Shown piece after piece: positions 31,837 through 43,051 of a stretch of DNA of 64,000 nt (within the stretch, counting starts at the first letter, position 1; each line of letters begins with the position of its first letter). This stretch comes from Anaeramoeba ignava (lineage: Eukaryota; Metamonada; Anaeramoebidae): the NCBI GenBank assembly GCA_028826165.1, contig JAPDFW010000105.1, positions 151,468 to 215,467 of the forward strand, read 5' to 3'. The position numbers and the translations under genes are program-made. The notes beneath the pieces were generated by a model that was given only the letters and a program-made list of their open reading frames with translations, did no database searches and was not told where the DNA came from.

Positions 31837-34095
31837 ATGAGTCAACAAATAAATTTTACAAATAAACAAGAAAATCAATATCAAAATTCAAATCAAAATT
31901 ATCCATATTCAAATCCATATCCAAATCCATATTCAAATTATCAAAATCAAAATCTAAATCAAAATCAAAATCAAAATCAAATTCAAAATCTAAATCAAAA
32001 TCTAAATCAATACCAAAATCAAAACCAATATCAAAATCAAAATCAAAATCAAAACCAATATCAAAATCAAAATCAAAATCAAAACCAATATCAAAATCAA
32101 AATCAATATTATGATCAAAATCAAAATCAATATTATGATCAAAATCAAAATCAATATTATGATCAAAATGAATATTATCAAAATCAATATTATGAAAATC
32201 AATATTATGATTATCCAAATCAAAATTATCAAAATTATCAAAATTATCAAAATTATCAAAATTATCAAAATACAAATCAAATTCAAAATTCACTCCAAAA
32301 TTTAAATTTGAATTCAAATCCAAATCCAAATTCAAATATAAATAATCATTCAATTCAACATCAAATCCACAATCAAAACCAAAATCAATTTCAAAATTTA
32401 AGTTTATATACAAATCAACATGAAAATATAAATCAAAATCAATATTCAATTCAACATTCAATTCAACATTCAATTCAACATCCAAATTATCCAAATCAAA
32501 ATCAAAATCAAAATCAAAATCAAAATCTAAATCTAAATCAAAATCAAAATATAAATCAAAATCTAAATCAAAATCAAAATATAAATCAAAATCTAAATCA
32601 AAATATAAATATAAATCAAAATCAAAATATAAATCAAAATCAAAATAAAATTCAAATTCAACATCAAATTCAACATCAAAATATAAACCAAAATATAAAC
32701 CAAAATCAAAATATAAACCAAAATATAAATCAACAATCAATTCAACAATCAATTCAACAATCAAATTATCCAAATCAAAATAAAAATCAAATTCCAAATA
32801 AAAAAACTCAAAAAAAGACTACAAATAAATCTACAAATAAATCTACAAATAAATCTACAAATAAATCTACAAATAAATCTAAAACTAAAACTAAAGCTAA
32901 AGCTAAAATTAACACTTCAATTCAAATTCCAAATCCAAATCAAATTCCAAATTCAAATCAAATTCCAAATCAAAATCAAATTCCAAATCAAAATCAAATT
33001 CCAAATACAAATTCAAATCCAAATCCAAATCAAAACCCAAGTCAAAATTCAAATCAAATTCAAAATCAAATTCAAAATCAAAATCAAAATCAAAATCAAA
33101 ATCCAAATCAAAATCCAAATCAAAATCCAAATCAAAATCCAAATCAAAATCCAAATCAAAATCCAAATCCAAATCCAAGTCAAATTCCAAATCAAAATCA
33201 AATTCCAAATACAAATCAAAATCAAAATCTAAATCTTGATGACTATGATGATAAATATGATACATACCTTGATTATTATGATGAAAATTCTTTTGATGAT
33301 GAAAACGAATATCCAAATGAACAAGATAAAATTCTTTATGATAATAATGGTTTGGCTTATATTATAGATGAATATGGAAATAAATATTATGAATTAGAAA
33401 AAAGTTCAGATTATGATGATGAAAATGATAGTTATGATGAAGGTTATGATAATCCTTATGATTATGATGAAAATTATGATGAAGGGTATGATGAAAATTA
33501 TGATGAAAATTATGATGAAAAATATGATTATGATGAAAAATATGATGAAAAATATGATTATGATGAAAATTATGATTATGATGAAAAATATGATTATGAT
33601 GAAAATTATGATTATGACGATCATAATTATCCAAATTTAAACACAAATCAAAATAGTTTAACTGATGTAAGTGAACTTGATTCACTATATAGTCCATCTA
33701 AAAATCAGCAAAATGAAATTGGAGATAATTTTCAGTCTACAGAAAGGAAAAGTGGATATAAATGGATAAGGAAATCAAAAAATACTGAAAATCAAAACCA
33801 AATCCAAAATCCAAAACCAAAGCTAAATCCAAATTCAAAATCAAATTCAAAATCAAAATCAAAATCAAAATCAAATTCAAATTCAAATTCAAATTCAAAT
33901 TCAAATTCAAATTCAAATTCAAAATCAAATTCAAAATCAAAATCAAATTTAAAATCAAATTCAAACTCAAAATCAAATTTAAAATCAAATTCAAATTTAA
34001 ATTCAATTTCAAATTTAAATTCAAATTCAAAACCAAATCCAAATTTAAATTCAAATTCAAATTCAAATTCAAATTCAAATTCAAAACAAATTTAA
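31837..34095 (+). CDS. Asn/Gln-rich prion-like low-complexity protein
   Basis: One exon encodes 752 aa from ATG 31837. The composition is layered. Residues ~1-330 are Asn/Gln with Tyr and Pro (YPYSNPYPNPYSNY, repeated NQNQYYDQ, NYQNYQNYQ). A short Lys/Thr/Ala block follows (KSTNKSTNKS, KTKAKAK), then NPNQNP repeats. An acidic Asp/Tyr/Glu block occupies ~465-590 (YDENYDEGYDENYDEKYD). A less repetitive stretch (TDVSELDSLYSPSKNQQNEI, ERKSGYKWIRKSK) precedes a Ser/Asn/Lys tail. No folded domain is recognised. Such composition is typical of proteins that form condensates. Codons are not a pure hexamer through the acidic block, and the less repetitive segments argue for real coding. The stop at 34093-34095 lies within continuing repeat sequence, so the C-terminus may vary by repeat slippage. 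Confidence 0.7.
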   Translation: MSQQINFTNKQENQYQNSNQNYPYSNPYPNPYSNYQNQNLNQNQNQNQIQNLNQNLNQYQNQNQYQNQNQNQNQYQNQNQNQNQYQNQNQYYDQNQNQYYDQNQNQYYDQNEYYQNQYYENQYYDYPNQNYQNYQNYQNYQNYQNTNQIQNSLQNLNLNSNPNPNSNINNHSIQHQIHNQNQNQFQNLSLYTNQHENINQNQYSIQHSIQHSIQHPNYPNQNQNQNQNQNLNLNQNQNINQNLNQNQNINQNLNQNININQNQNINQNQNKIQIQHQIQHQNINQNINQNQNINQNINQQSIQQSIQQSNYPNQNKNQIPNKKTQKKTTNKSTNKSTNKSTNKSTNKSKTKTKAKAKINTSIQIPNPNQIPNSNQIPNQNQIPNQNQIPNTNSNPNPNQNPSQNSNQIQNQIQNQNQNQNQNPNQNPNQNPNQNPNQNPNQNPNPNPSQIPNQNQIPNTNQNQNLNLDDYDDKYDTYLDYYDENSFDDENEYPNEQDKILYDNNGLAYIIDEYGNKYYELEKSSDYDDENDSYDEGYDNPYDYDENYDEGYDENYDENYDEKYDYDEKYDEKYDYDENYDYDEKYDYDENYDYDDHNYPNLNTNQNSLTDVSELDSLYSPSKNQQNEIGDNFQSTERKSGYKWIRKSKNTENQNQIQNPKPKLNPNSKSNSKSKSKSKSNSNSNSNSNSNSNSNSKSNSKSKSNLKSNSNSKSNLKSNSNLNSISNLNSNSKPNPNLNSNSNSNSNSNSKQI

Positions 34096-34675
34096 ATTCA
34101 AATTCAAATTCAAAATCAAATTCAAATCTAAATTCAAATTCAAATTCAAATTTAAATTCAAATTCAAATTTAAATTCAATTTCAAATCTAAATTCAAATT
34201 CAAATTCAAAAATTCAAAATCAAATTCAAATTCAAATTCAAATTCAAATCCAAATCCAAAATCAAATGAAAATTCAAAATCAAAACCCAAGTCAAAATTC
34301 AAAATCAAAATCAAATGAAAATTCAAAAATTCAAAAATTTAAATTCAAAATTCAAATTCAAAATCAAATTCAAATTCAAATTCAAAATCAAATCCAAATT
34401 CAAAATCAAAATTAAAATTTAAATTCAAAATCAAAATCAAAAATTCAAAAATTTAAAATCAAAATTGAAGTTGGAATACTTTTTTTTTTTTATTGAAGAA
34501 TTTCTTCTTTTTTGTTTCAAATTTTTTTTAAAAAAAAAAAAGGGAAATAAAATGAAAGAGAAAAAAAAAAAAGAATAAAAGAATTTATGTGAAAATGAAA
34601 TGTATTAACAATAGAATTTGAAATAATTGAGAAGTTCTTGATTGAAAAGAAAACAAAAAGAAAAATAAAAAGAAA
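34096..34675. repeat. AATTCA/AAATTC repeat spacer
   Basis: After the stop of the Asn/Gln-rich gene the AAATTC-type repeat continues to about 34460 with broken frames. A-rich and T-rich sequence then runs to the end of the Rab gene at 34676. No gene is seen. Confidence 0.75.
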
Positions 34676-35817
34676 TTAACAACATCCTTTAGATTTTTTT
34701 TTAGGATTATTCTCAAATGGAGAATCAATTATAATTTGAGGATTTTCTGATGTATTTGATTTTTTAGTTGCTAAATGAAGATCAAGTTTTCCATCTTTAA
34801 TTTTTTCATAAATTATTCTAGCAGTTTGTAAAAAAGCAGTTTCAACATTTTCACCAGTTTTTGCAGAAGTTTCAAGATAAGTTAAACCTAAAATATAAAT
34901 AGGAAAAAAGAAAAAAAATTAAAAAAAAAAAATTTTTTTTTCTTTTCGGGAATTTTTTTTTTTTGCTTTTTTTTTTCTTTACCATGTTCATCTGCATAAT
35001 TTTTTGCTTCTTCAAATGAAACTTGTCTTTCTTGAATATCTGTTTTATTCCCAATCATAACAATAACTGCATCAGGACTTGTACATTTATTCACATCAGA
35101 TAACCAAGTATTTAAATGAACAAAAGTATTTCGTCTTTTATTTTAAAAAATTTTTTAAAAATTAACTTATTTTTTTGTTCCACTTTTTTTTTTATTTTAA
35201 ATTTTAAATAAACCTTGATGTATCAAAAACTAAAAGAACACCAAGAGCTCCTCGAAAATAACTTTTTGTTACAGCTCTAAATCTTTCCTATTTATTTATA
35301 ATTTATTTTATTTTATAATTTAATTTTATTTATTTTTATTTATATTTTATTTACTTGACCTGCAGTATCCCAAACTTGAATTTTACTTAATTTTTTAGTT
35401 TAAATTTTTTTAATTTAAGTTTTTTTAATTTAAATTTTAATTTAAAATTTTTTTTTTTCAATTATTGAATTTTCATTTATATTTTTTTTTTACATATGAT
35501 CTTTCATAATTTCAACAATTCTTGAAGAAAATTCAACTCCAATTGTATGTGGACATTCAGGAATAACTTTTAAAAAAAAGTATTATTCATTTTATTTTTT
35601 TTAATTAAAAAAAAAAAAAAAAAGCAATTTAAAAAATAATTCTTATACATTTTCCTTCTGTAAATCGATGAAGAAGACTTGATTTGCCTTTTAAAAAATT
35701 TTAAATTAAAAAAATTTTAAAAATAAAAATTATTTTAAATTATTTTATAAAAATTAATTAACCTGTTCCCATTGCTCCAATTATAATATATTTAAAAATA
35801 TAATTATAAGTCGCCAT
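34676..35817 (-). CDS. RAB14: Rab14-like small GTPase, seven exons
   Basis: Exons on the minus strand: 35817-35763, 35687-35649, 35566-35494, 35385-35355, 35287-35214, 35134-34983 and 34887-34676. All introns are GT-AG, 67-108 nt, with phases that join exactly, giving 211 aa. Motifs: YIFKYIIIGAMGTGKSSLLH (P-loop), ECPHTIGVEFSSRIVEI (switch I and RabF), [20 protein letters not shown] (switch II), VIVMIGNKTDIQ, YLETSAKTGENVETAFLQ, and a KGCC C-terminus for double geranylgeranylation. The N-terminus and HTIGVEF point to the Rab2/4/14 group, with Rab14 the closest by eye. Rab14 acts on endosome-Golgi membranes. The G1-G5 motifs are complete, so it should be an active switch. It shares a 143-bp divergent spacer with ALG14. 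The group call is surer than the exact subfamily. Confidence 0.93.
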
Positions 35818-35960
35818 TTAAATTTAAAAAATTTTTTTTAATTTATAAATTTTTTATTAATAAAAAAAGGAGAAAAAAAATGAAAAATAAAAAATAAAAA
35901 ATTAAAAAAAAATTATTTTTTCATTTTTCATTTTTTCATTTTTTCATTTCCCTTTTTTAA
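35818..35960. promoter_or_regulatory. Bidirectional 143-bp promoter region (Rab14 / ALG14)
   Basis: Only 143 bp separate the two divergent start codons. The ALG14 side holds repeated TTTTTTCATTTTTTCATTTT; the Rab side holds the mirrored AAAAAAAATGAAAAATAAAAAA. All core promoter information for both genes is presumably here. Confidence 0.5.
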
Positions 35961-36724
35961 ATGAATTTATTAATAAAATTTTTCTCAATTTTTCTACTGA
36001 TAATTTTTATCAGGGCAGTTTATATTCTTCCAATTTGGAAAAGACCAACACAAATGAAAACAAAACGTCAAAAATACAAAATACCGATTTCCATTCTATC
36101 AGTTATTGGTTCTGGTTTGTATAACACTAACTAATAAAAAAAACACGAGAATAAATATAAACAATCCAAACGCTAATTACTTCTTATTAAAAAGGCGGGC
36201 ATACGGCCGAAATGTTGAAACTTTTAGATGGACTTTTACAAAAAGATAGAACTCGTTATTATCAAGTTAATTTTATTGTCGCGAAAACGGATAAAAATAG
36301 CAAGATCAAGATCGAAAAATTCATACAAAATATTCGCGAAAATCCAACTTCGTTGATCCAAAAAAATCAGTTTAAAATTTTCGAAATTCCACGAAGTCGT
36401 GAAGTTGGTCAGTCTTTTATTTCTTGTATTTTGCCAACAATCCGAGCCTTTTTTAGTTCGTTGTTTGTCTTGTTTAAAACCAAACCCAAATTATTACTGG
36501 TTAACGGTCCGGGAACTTGTGTTCCTGTCAGTATATGCGCTTTTTTTATTCGTGTCCTTTTTCTTAATAAAACTGACATTATTTATGTTGAAAGTGTTGC
36601 AAGAGTCAAATCTCTTTCCCTTTCTGGTTTGATTCTCTATATCATTGCTGATAGATTCTTGGTTCAGTGGACTGAACTTTATCAAAAATATTCAAAATCA
36701 GAATATATTGGAAGATTATTTTAG
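35961..36724 (+). CDS. ALG14: ALG14, UDP-GlcNAc transferase membrane subunit
   Basis: Two exons (35961-36114 and 36195-36724) encode 227 aa. The 80-nt intron has donor GTTTGT, a CACTAACTAATA stretch resembling a branch site, and an AAAAAG acceptor. Splicing recreates SVIGSGGHTAEMLKLLDGLL, the family glycine motif. Other landmarks: an N-terminal membrane segment (IKFFSIFLLIIFIRAVYIL), FEIPRSREVGQSF, KPKLLLVNGPGTCVPVSICA, YVESVARVKSLSLSG, ADRFLVQWTELYQKYSKS and a final YIGRLF. ALG14 anchors ALG13 on the cytosolic ER face to make GlcNAc2-PP-dolichol for N-glycosylation. Length matches the family. Codon use is less AT-biased than in the neighbours. The stop is TAG. Confidence 0.96.
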
Positions 36725-36855
36725 TTTTGCTTTTTTTGTTTTGCTTTTTTTTTTTGCTTTTTTTTTTTGTTCCACTTTTTTTTTTTTGATGGATAAAATC
36801 GTTAAAAAAAAATATTTTTTTTTTCATTTTTTTCATTTTTTTCATTTTTTTAAAA
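36725..36855 (+). promoter_or_regulatory. Spacer with GTTCCACTTTTTT and TTTTTTCATTTTT leader
   Basis: T-rich spacer of 131 bp. It contains an inverted GTGGAAC motif around 36768 and three TTTTTTTCATTTTT units ending just before the ATG at 36856. Confidence 0.4.
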
Positions 36856-39800
36856 ATGTTTAAATTTAAAATTATTAAAAAAGAATTTGAAAAAGAAATT
36901 TCAAAAGAAACTATTGAATATTTAATTTCAAAAGAAATTCCAATTAATTTCCAAGATAAAAAAGGAAGAAATTTATTACATTTAGCAATTCTTAACAAAG
37001 CATCAATAGAAGTTATTGAATATCTTGTTGAAAAAGGAATTAATATTAATTCAAAAACAAGCCTAAATCAAACAGTTTTACATTTTGCTTGCAAAAAGAA
37101 TACAATTCAAGTTATTAAATATCTTATTGAAAAAGGAATTAATATTAATGAAAAAACAAACTATAATGAAACAGTTTTACATTTTGCTTGCCAAAAGAAT
37201 ACAATCGAAGTTATTAAATTTCTTATTGAAAAAGGAATTAATATTAATTCAAAAACAAGCCTAAATCAAACAGTTTTACATTTAGCTTGCAAAAAGAATA
37301 CAATCGAAGTTATTAAATATCTTATTGAAAAAGGAATTAATATTAATGAAAAAACAAACTATGATGAAACAGCCTTACATTTTGCTTGCCAAAAGAATAC
37401 AATCGAAGCTATCAAATATCTTGTTGAAAAAGGAATTGATATTAATGCTAAAACAAAACTAAATCAAAATGTTTTACATTTTGCTTGCAAAAAGAATGCA
37501 ATTCAAATTATTGAATATTTAATTTCAAAAGGAATTGATATTAATTCTAAAACAATTTATAATGAAACAGCTTTACATTTTGCCTGCCAAAAGAATACAA
37601 TTCAAGTTATTAAATATCTTGTTGAAAAAGGAATTGATATTAATTCAAAAACAATTTATGATCAAAATATCTTACATCATGCTTGTCAATCAAATAAATC
37701 TGTAGAGGTTATTGAATATCTGATTTCAAAAGGAATTGATATTAATGAAAAAACAAAATTTGGTGAAACTGTTCTACATTTTGCTTGTCAATATAACTCA
37801 TCTTTAGAAGTTATTGAATATCTTGTTGAAAAAGGAATTGATATTAATCAAAAAACAATTCATGGTCAAACAATTTTAGATTTAGCTTGCCGTAGCAGCC
37901 AATCATTTGAAGTTATTGAATACTTGATTTATCAAGGAATTGATATTAATTCCAAAACAAATCAAAATCAAAATGCTTTGCATTTGGTTTGTCAAAACAA
38001 TCCATCAATAGAAATTATTGAATACTTAATTTCCAAAGGAGTTGATATTAATGAAAAAACAATTCAAAATGAAACAGTTCTACATTTTTTATGCTACAAA
38101 AATTCCTCATTTGAAGTTATTAAATATCTTGTTGAAAAAGGAATTGATATTAATGAAAAAACAAATAAAAATCAAACAGCTTTACATTTGGCCTGTCAAT
38201 CGAATCCTTCAATTGAAATTATTAAATATCTTGTTGAAAAAGGAATTGATGTTAATGCTAAAACAATTTATGGTCAAAATGCTTTACAAATAATTTTTCA
38301 AAATAATTCTTCTTTTGAAATTATCAAATATCTTGTTGAAAAAGGAATTGATATTAATGAAAAAACAATTCAAAATCAAACAGCTCTACATTTGGCTTGC
38401 CAATCAAATCCCTCTTTAGAAGTTATTAAATATCTAATTGAAAAAGGAATTGACATTAATGAAAAAACAAATCAAAATCAAACAGCTCTACATGTAGCAT
38501 TTCAATATAACTCATCTTTTCAAGTTATTAAATATCTTGTTGAAAAAGGAATTGATATTAATTCAAAAACAAATCAAAATCAAACAGCTTTACATTTAGC
38601 TTGCCAAAGAAATCCTTCACTTGAAATTATTAAATATCTTGTTGAAAAAGGAATTGATATTAATGCTAAAGCAAATCAAAATCAATCAGCTTTTCATTTA
38701 GCTTGTCAAAGCAATTCCTCATTAGAAGTTATCAAATATCTTGTTGAAAAAGGAATTGATATAAATGAAAAAACAATTTACAACCAATCAGCTTTACATT
38801 TAGCTTGTCAAAGTAATCCATCAATAGAAGTTATCAAATATCTAGTTGAAAAAGGAATTGATATTCAAGAAAAAACAAGATTTAACCAAACAGCCTTTAC
38901 ATTTAGCTTGTAATTATAATTCCACACTTGAAGTTATCAAATATCTTGTTGAAAAAGGAATTGATATTAATACCAAAACAAATCAAAACGAAACAGCTTT
39001 ACATTTAGCTTGCCAATACAATTCATCAATCAAAGTTATCAAATTTCTGATTGAAAAGGGAATTGATATTAATGTTAAGACAAATCAAAATCAAACTGCC
39101 TTACATTTAATTTGTCAGTATAATCCATCAATAGAAATTATTAAATATCTTATTGAAAAAGGAATTGATATTAATGCCAAAACATATCAAAACCAAACAG
39201 CTTTACATTTAGCTTGCCAATCAAATTCCTCTTTTAAAGTTATTAAATATCTTGTTGAAAAGGGAATTGATATCAATCAAAAAACAAATTACAATCAAAC
39301 AGTTTTACATTTTGCTTGCCAGAATAATTCCTCATTTGAAATTATTAAATATCTTGTTGAAAAGGAATTAATATTAATATTAAAACAAATTATAATGAAA
39401 CAGTTTTACATTTTGCTTGCCAAAATAATTCATCAATAGAAATTATTAAATATCTTGTTGAAAAGGGAATTGATATTAATGCAAAAACAAATCATAATCA
39501 AACAGCTTTACATTTAGCATGTCAAACAAATTCCTCATTTGAAATTATCAAATATCTTGTTGAAAAAGGAATTGATATTAATACTAAAACAGATCGAAAT
39601 GAAACAGTTTTACATTTTGCTTGCCAAAACAATTTATCTTTAGAAGTTATTAAATATTTTGTTGAAAAAGGAATTGATATTAATGCAAAAACAAATCAAA
39701 ATGAAACTGCTCTTTCAATTTCAATTCAAAGAAATAAATTTAATATAGTTAAAATTTTATTACAAAACAAAGTAAATATTTATGATTTACAAGAAAATGA

Positions 39801-40638
39801 AATTAAAAAAGAATTTATTGATTCATTTATTCAAATTTATTCACTTAATCATGATTTAAACAATTTATTAAATTCAAATGATAATTTTTCAGATTTAGAA
39901 ATTAAATCAATTGATGGTTTTAAATTTAAAGTTCATAAATTAATTTTATTAACAAGATTTGATAATAATAATTTAATTTTACAAAAATTTATTAATAATT
40001 GTTCTTATAAAACCAAAGAAGAAATTAAAATTATTATTAATTTCATTTATACTGGATTTCCTGATTTTGAAAAAATTATTGAAATATTAAATCAACAAAT
40101 GAATAAAAATTTAAAAGAAAATCAAAATCAAAATCAAAATCAAAATAGAAATCGAAGAATGAGAGGGTTAATAAATATAAGAAGAATAAGAGAAATTAAT
40201 GAAGAAAAAAGAATATTTAAAGAAATTGAAGAAAATGAAAATAAAATAAATGAATTTTTTAAAGAAATTGGAATTGATTCAAAATGGATTGAAAACAAAA
40301 AAAGAAGAAAAGGAATAATAAAAGATTTATCAAAATTATATAAAGAAAATGAAACAAAAGATTTTAAAATAATAATTTCAGAAGAAAAAGAAATTAAAGT
40401 TCATAAATTAATATTATTTTTAAGAAGTGAATTATTTAAAGGAATGTTTTTAAGTGTTTCAGATACATCAAATCAAGTTCATGATTATTCAAGAAAATCA
40501 AATGAATCAATTCAACAATTAATTTATTTTCTTTATCATGATAAATTTGAAAAAGAAATTAATTCCAAAATTATTGAAGAAGTTGAAGAATTAAAAGATT
40601 ATTATCAATTAAATCAAAATTCAAAATTTTTCATTTAA
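36856..40638 (+). pseudogene. Ankyrin/dual-BTB array gene A (two compensating frameshifts)
   Basis: The frame opens at ATG 36856 with a shortened N-terminus (MFKFKIIKKEFEKEISKETI; paralogues add ~13 residues). About 27 ankyrin repeats follow, with consensus QTALHLACQSNPSIEVIKYL then VEKGIDINAK. The frame closes at 38913 because GCCTTACAT has become GCCTTTACAT near 38896 (+1). It is restored near 39361, where GAAAAAGGAATT has lost one base (-1), and then runs to TAA at 40636-40638. If corrected, the product is about 1260 aa. BTB segment 1 is FSDLEIKSIDGFKFKVHKLI with IINFIYTGFPDFEK; BTB segment 2 is DFKIIISEEKEIKVHKLILF with SELFKGMFLSV. Ending: DYYQLNQNSKFFI. The two indels could be sequencing errors in homopolymers or real decay. 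Confidence 0.8.
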
Positions 40639-40715
40639 AATTTAAAAAACCAAAAACTATTAAAACAAATTTATTTTTTCATTTTTCATTTTTCATTTTT
40701 CATTTTTTTAATAAA
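40639..40715 (+). promoter_or_regulatory. Conserved array spacer A/B (77 bp)
   Basis: The spacer runs from the TAA of gene A to the ATG of gene B. It begins AATTTAAAAAACCAAAAACT and ends in four TTTTTCA units then TTTTTTTAATAAA. The same layout recurs between the other array genes, so 3' processing and promoter signals must fit in under 90 bp. Confidence 0.6.
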
Positions 40716-42983
40716 ATGAATATTTTTCAAAATAAAAACATTTCAAATAAAGAAAAAGAAAAAATTAAAATTATTAAAAAAGAATTTGAAAAAGAAATTT
40801 CAAAAGAAACTATTGAATATTTAATTTCAAAAGAAATTTCAATTAATTTTCAAGATAAAAAAGGAAGAAATTTATTACATTTTGCAATTCTTAATAAAGC
40901 ATCAATAGAAGTTATTGAATATTTAATTTCAAAAGGAATTAATATTAATTCAAAAACAAACCAAAATCAAACAGTTTTACATATTGCTTGCAAAAAGAAT
41001 TCCTCATTTGAAGTTATTAAATATCTTGTTGAAAAAGGAATTAGTATTAATGAAAAAACAATTTATGAAGAAACAGCTTTACATTTTGCTTGCGATCACA
41101 AATTATCATTTGAAATTATCAAATATCTTGTTGAAAAAGGAATTGATATTAATGAAAAAACAGATCAAAACGAAACAGCTTTACATTTTGTTTGTCAATA
41201 TAATCCTTCTTTTGAAATTATTAAATATCTTGTTGAAAAAGGTTCTGATATTAATGCAAAAACAAAATTTAACCAGAATGCTTTACATTTAGCTTGCAAC
41301 CATAATCCATCTTTGGAAGTTATTAAATATCTTGTTGAAAAAGGAATTGATATTAATGAAAAAACAAAGCAAAATCAAACTGCTTTACATATTGCTTGCA
41401 ATCATAAACCATCTCTTGAAGTTATTAAATATCTTGTTGAAAAAGGGATTGATATTAATGCTAAAACAAACGAAAATCAAACTGCTTTACATATTGCTTG
41501 CCAAACAAATTCACCTCTTGAAGTTATTGAATATTTGATTTCCAAAGGAGTTGATATTAATGCCAAAACATATCAAAACCAAACAGCTTTACATTTTGCT
41601 TGCCAATATAATCTATCATTTGAAATTATTAAATATCTTGTTGAAAAAGGGATTGATATTAATACTAAAACAAACGAAAATCAAACTGCTTTACATTTTG
41701 TTTGTAATAATACTTCCTCATTAGAAGTTATTAAATATCTTATTGAAAAAGGAATTGATATTAATGAAAAAAATATTTATAATGAAACAGTTTTACATAT
41801 AGCTTGTCAAAGCAAACTAACATTAGAAGTTATTGAATATCTTGTTGAAAAGGGAATTGATATTAATGCTAAAACAAATCAAAATGAAACTGCTTTACAT
41901 GTTACTTGTGAATATAATCCTTCTTTTGAAGTTATTAAATATCTTGTTGAAAAAGGAATTGATATTAATGAAAAAACAAATCAAAACCAAACAGTTTTAC
42001 ATATTGCTTGCCATTACAATTTATCATCAGAAATTATCAAATATCTTGTTGAAAAAGGAATTGATATTAATACTAAAACAAATCAAAATGAAACTGCTCT
42101 TTCAATTTCAATTCAAAGAAATAAATTTAATATAGTTAAAATTTTATTACAAAATGAAGTAAATATTTATGATTTACAAGAAAATGAAATTAAAAAAGAA
42201 TTTATTGATTCATTTATTCAAATTTATTCACTTAATCATGATTTAAACAATTTATTAAATTCAAATGATAATTTTTCAGATTTCACAATTAAATCAATTG
42301 ATGGTTTTAAATTTAAAGTTCATAAATTAATTTTATTAACAAGATTTGATAATAATAATTTAATTTTACAAAAATTTATTAATAATTGTTCTTATAAAAC
42401 CAAAGAAGAAATTAAAATTATTATTAATTTCATTTATACTGGATTTCCTGATTTTGAAAAAATTATTGAAATATTAAATCAACAAATGAATAAAAATTTA
42501 AAAGAAAATCGAAATCAATTTTATTGGGGAAGAAGAGAAATTAAAGAAGAAAAAAGAATATTTAAAGAAATTGAAGAAAATGAAAATAAAATAAATGAAT
42601 TTTTTAAAGAAATTGAAATTGATTCAAAATGGATTGAAAACAAAAAAGGAAGAAAAGGAATAATAAAAGATTTATCAAAATTATATAAAGAAAATGAAAC
42701 AAAAGATTTTAAAATAATAATTTCAGAAGAAAAAGAAATTAAAGTTCATAAATTAATATTATTTTTAAGAAGTGAATTATTTAAAGGAATGTTTTTAAGT
42801 GTTTCAGATACATCAAATCAAGTTCATGATTATTCAAGAAAATCAAATGAATCAATTCAACAATTAATTTATTTTCTTTATCATGATAAATTTGAAAAAG
42901 AAATTAATTCCAAAATTATTGAAGAAGTTGAAGAATTAAAAGATTATTATCAATTAAATCAAAATTCAAAATTTTTCATTTAA
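40716..42983 (+). CDS. Ankyrin/dual-BTB array gene B
   Basis: Intact single-exon gene of 755 aa, the shortest of the array. N-terminal cap MNIFQNKNISNKEKEKIKII then ISKETIEYLISKEISINFQD. About 12 ankyrin repeats of 34 residues run to about residue 465. A linker (NEVNIYDLQENEIKKEFIDS) follows, then BTB segment 1 (FSDFTIKSIDGFKFKVHKLI, INFIYTGFPDF), a charged helix (IFKEIEENENKINEFFKEIE), WIENKKGRKGIIKDLSKLY, and BTB segment 2 (DFKIIISEEKEIKVHKLILF, SELFKGMFLSVSDTSNQVHD). It ends DYYQLNQNSKFFI. It is nearly identical to genes A, C and D over the N-cap and the last ~280 residues. The likely role is a scaffold or ubiquitin-ligase adaptor, by domain type only. Confidence 0.92.
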   Translation: MNIFQNKNISNKEKEKIKIIKKEFEKEISKETIEYLISKEISINFQDKKGRNLLHFAILNKASIEVIEYLISKGININSKTNQNQTVLHIACKKNSSFEVIKYLVEKGISINEKTIYEETALHFACDHKLSFEIIKYLVEKGIDINEKTDQNETALHFVCQYNPSFEIIKYLVEKGSDINAKTKFNQNALHLACNHNPSLEVIKYLVEKGIDINEKTKQNQTALHIACNHKPSLEVIKYLVEKGIDINAKTNENQTALHIACQTNSPLEVIEYLISKGVDINAKTYQNQTALHFACQYNLSFEIIKYLVEKGIDINTKTNENQTALHFVCNNTSSLEVIKYLIEKGIDINEKNIYNETVLHIACQSKLTLEVIEYLVEKGIDINAKTNQNETALHVTCEYNPSFEVIKYLVEKGIDINEKTNQNQTVLHIACHYNLSSEIIKYLVEKGIDINTKTNQNETALSISIQRNKFNIVKILLQNEVNIYDLQENEIKKEFIDSFIQIYSLNHDLNNLLNSNDNFSDFTIKSIDGFKFKVHKLILLTRFDNNNLILQKFINNCSYKTKEEIKIIINFIYTGFPDFEKIIEILNQQMNKNLKENRNQFYWGRREIKEEKRIFKEIEENENKINEFFKEIEIDSKWIENKKGRKGIIKDLSKLYKENETKDFKIIISEEKEIKVHKLILFLRSELFKGMFLSVSDTSNQVHDYSRKSNESIQQLIYFLYHDKFEKEINSKIIEEVEELKDYYQLNQNSKFFI

Positions 42984-43051
42984 AATTTAAAAACAAGAAA
43001 TTTAAAACAAATTTATTTTTTTCATTTTTCATTTTTCATTTTTTTAATAAA
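42984..43051 (+). promoter_or_regulatory. Conserved array spacer B/C (68 bp)
   Basis: Near copy of the A/B spacer, slightly shorter, with three TTTTTCA units and TTTTTTTAATAAA directly before the ATG of gene C. Confidence 0.6.

Noticed and set aside
31856-33697. Long minus-strand frames opposite the Asn/Gln-rich gene (D/F/L-rich, H/N-rich)
   Set aside because: They mirror the repeat on the other strand; the plus frame has the leader motif before its ATG and non-repetitive segments.
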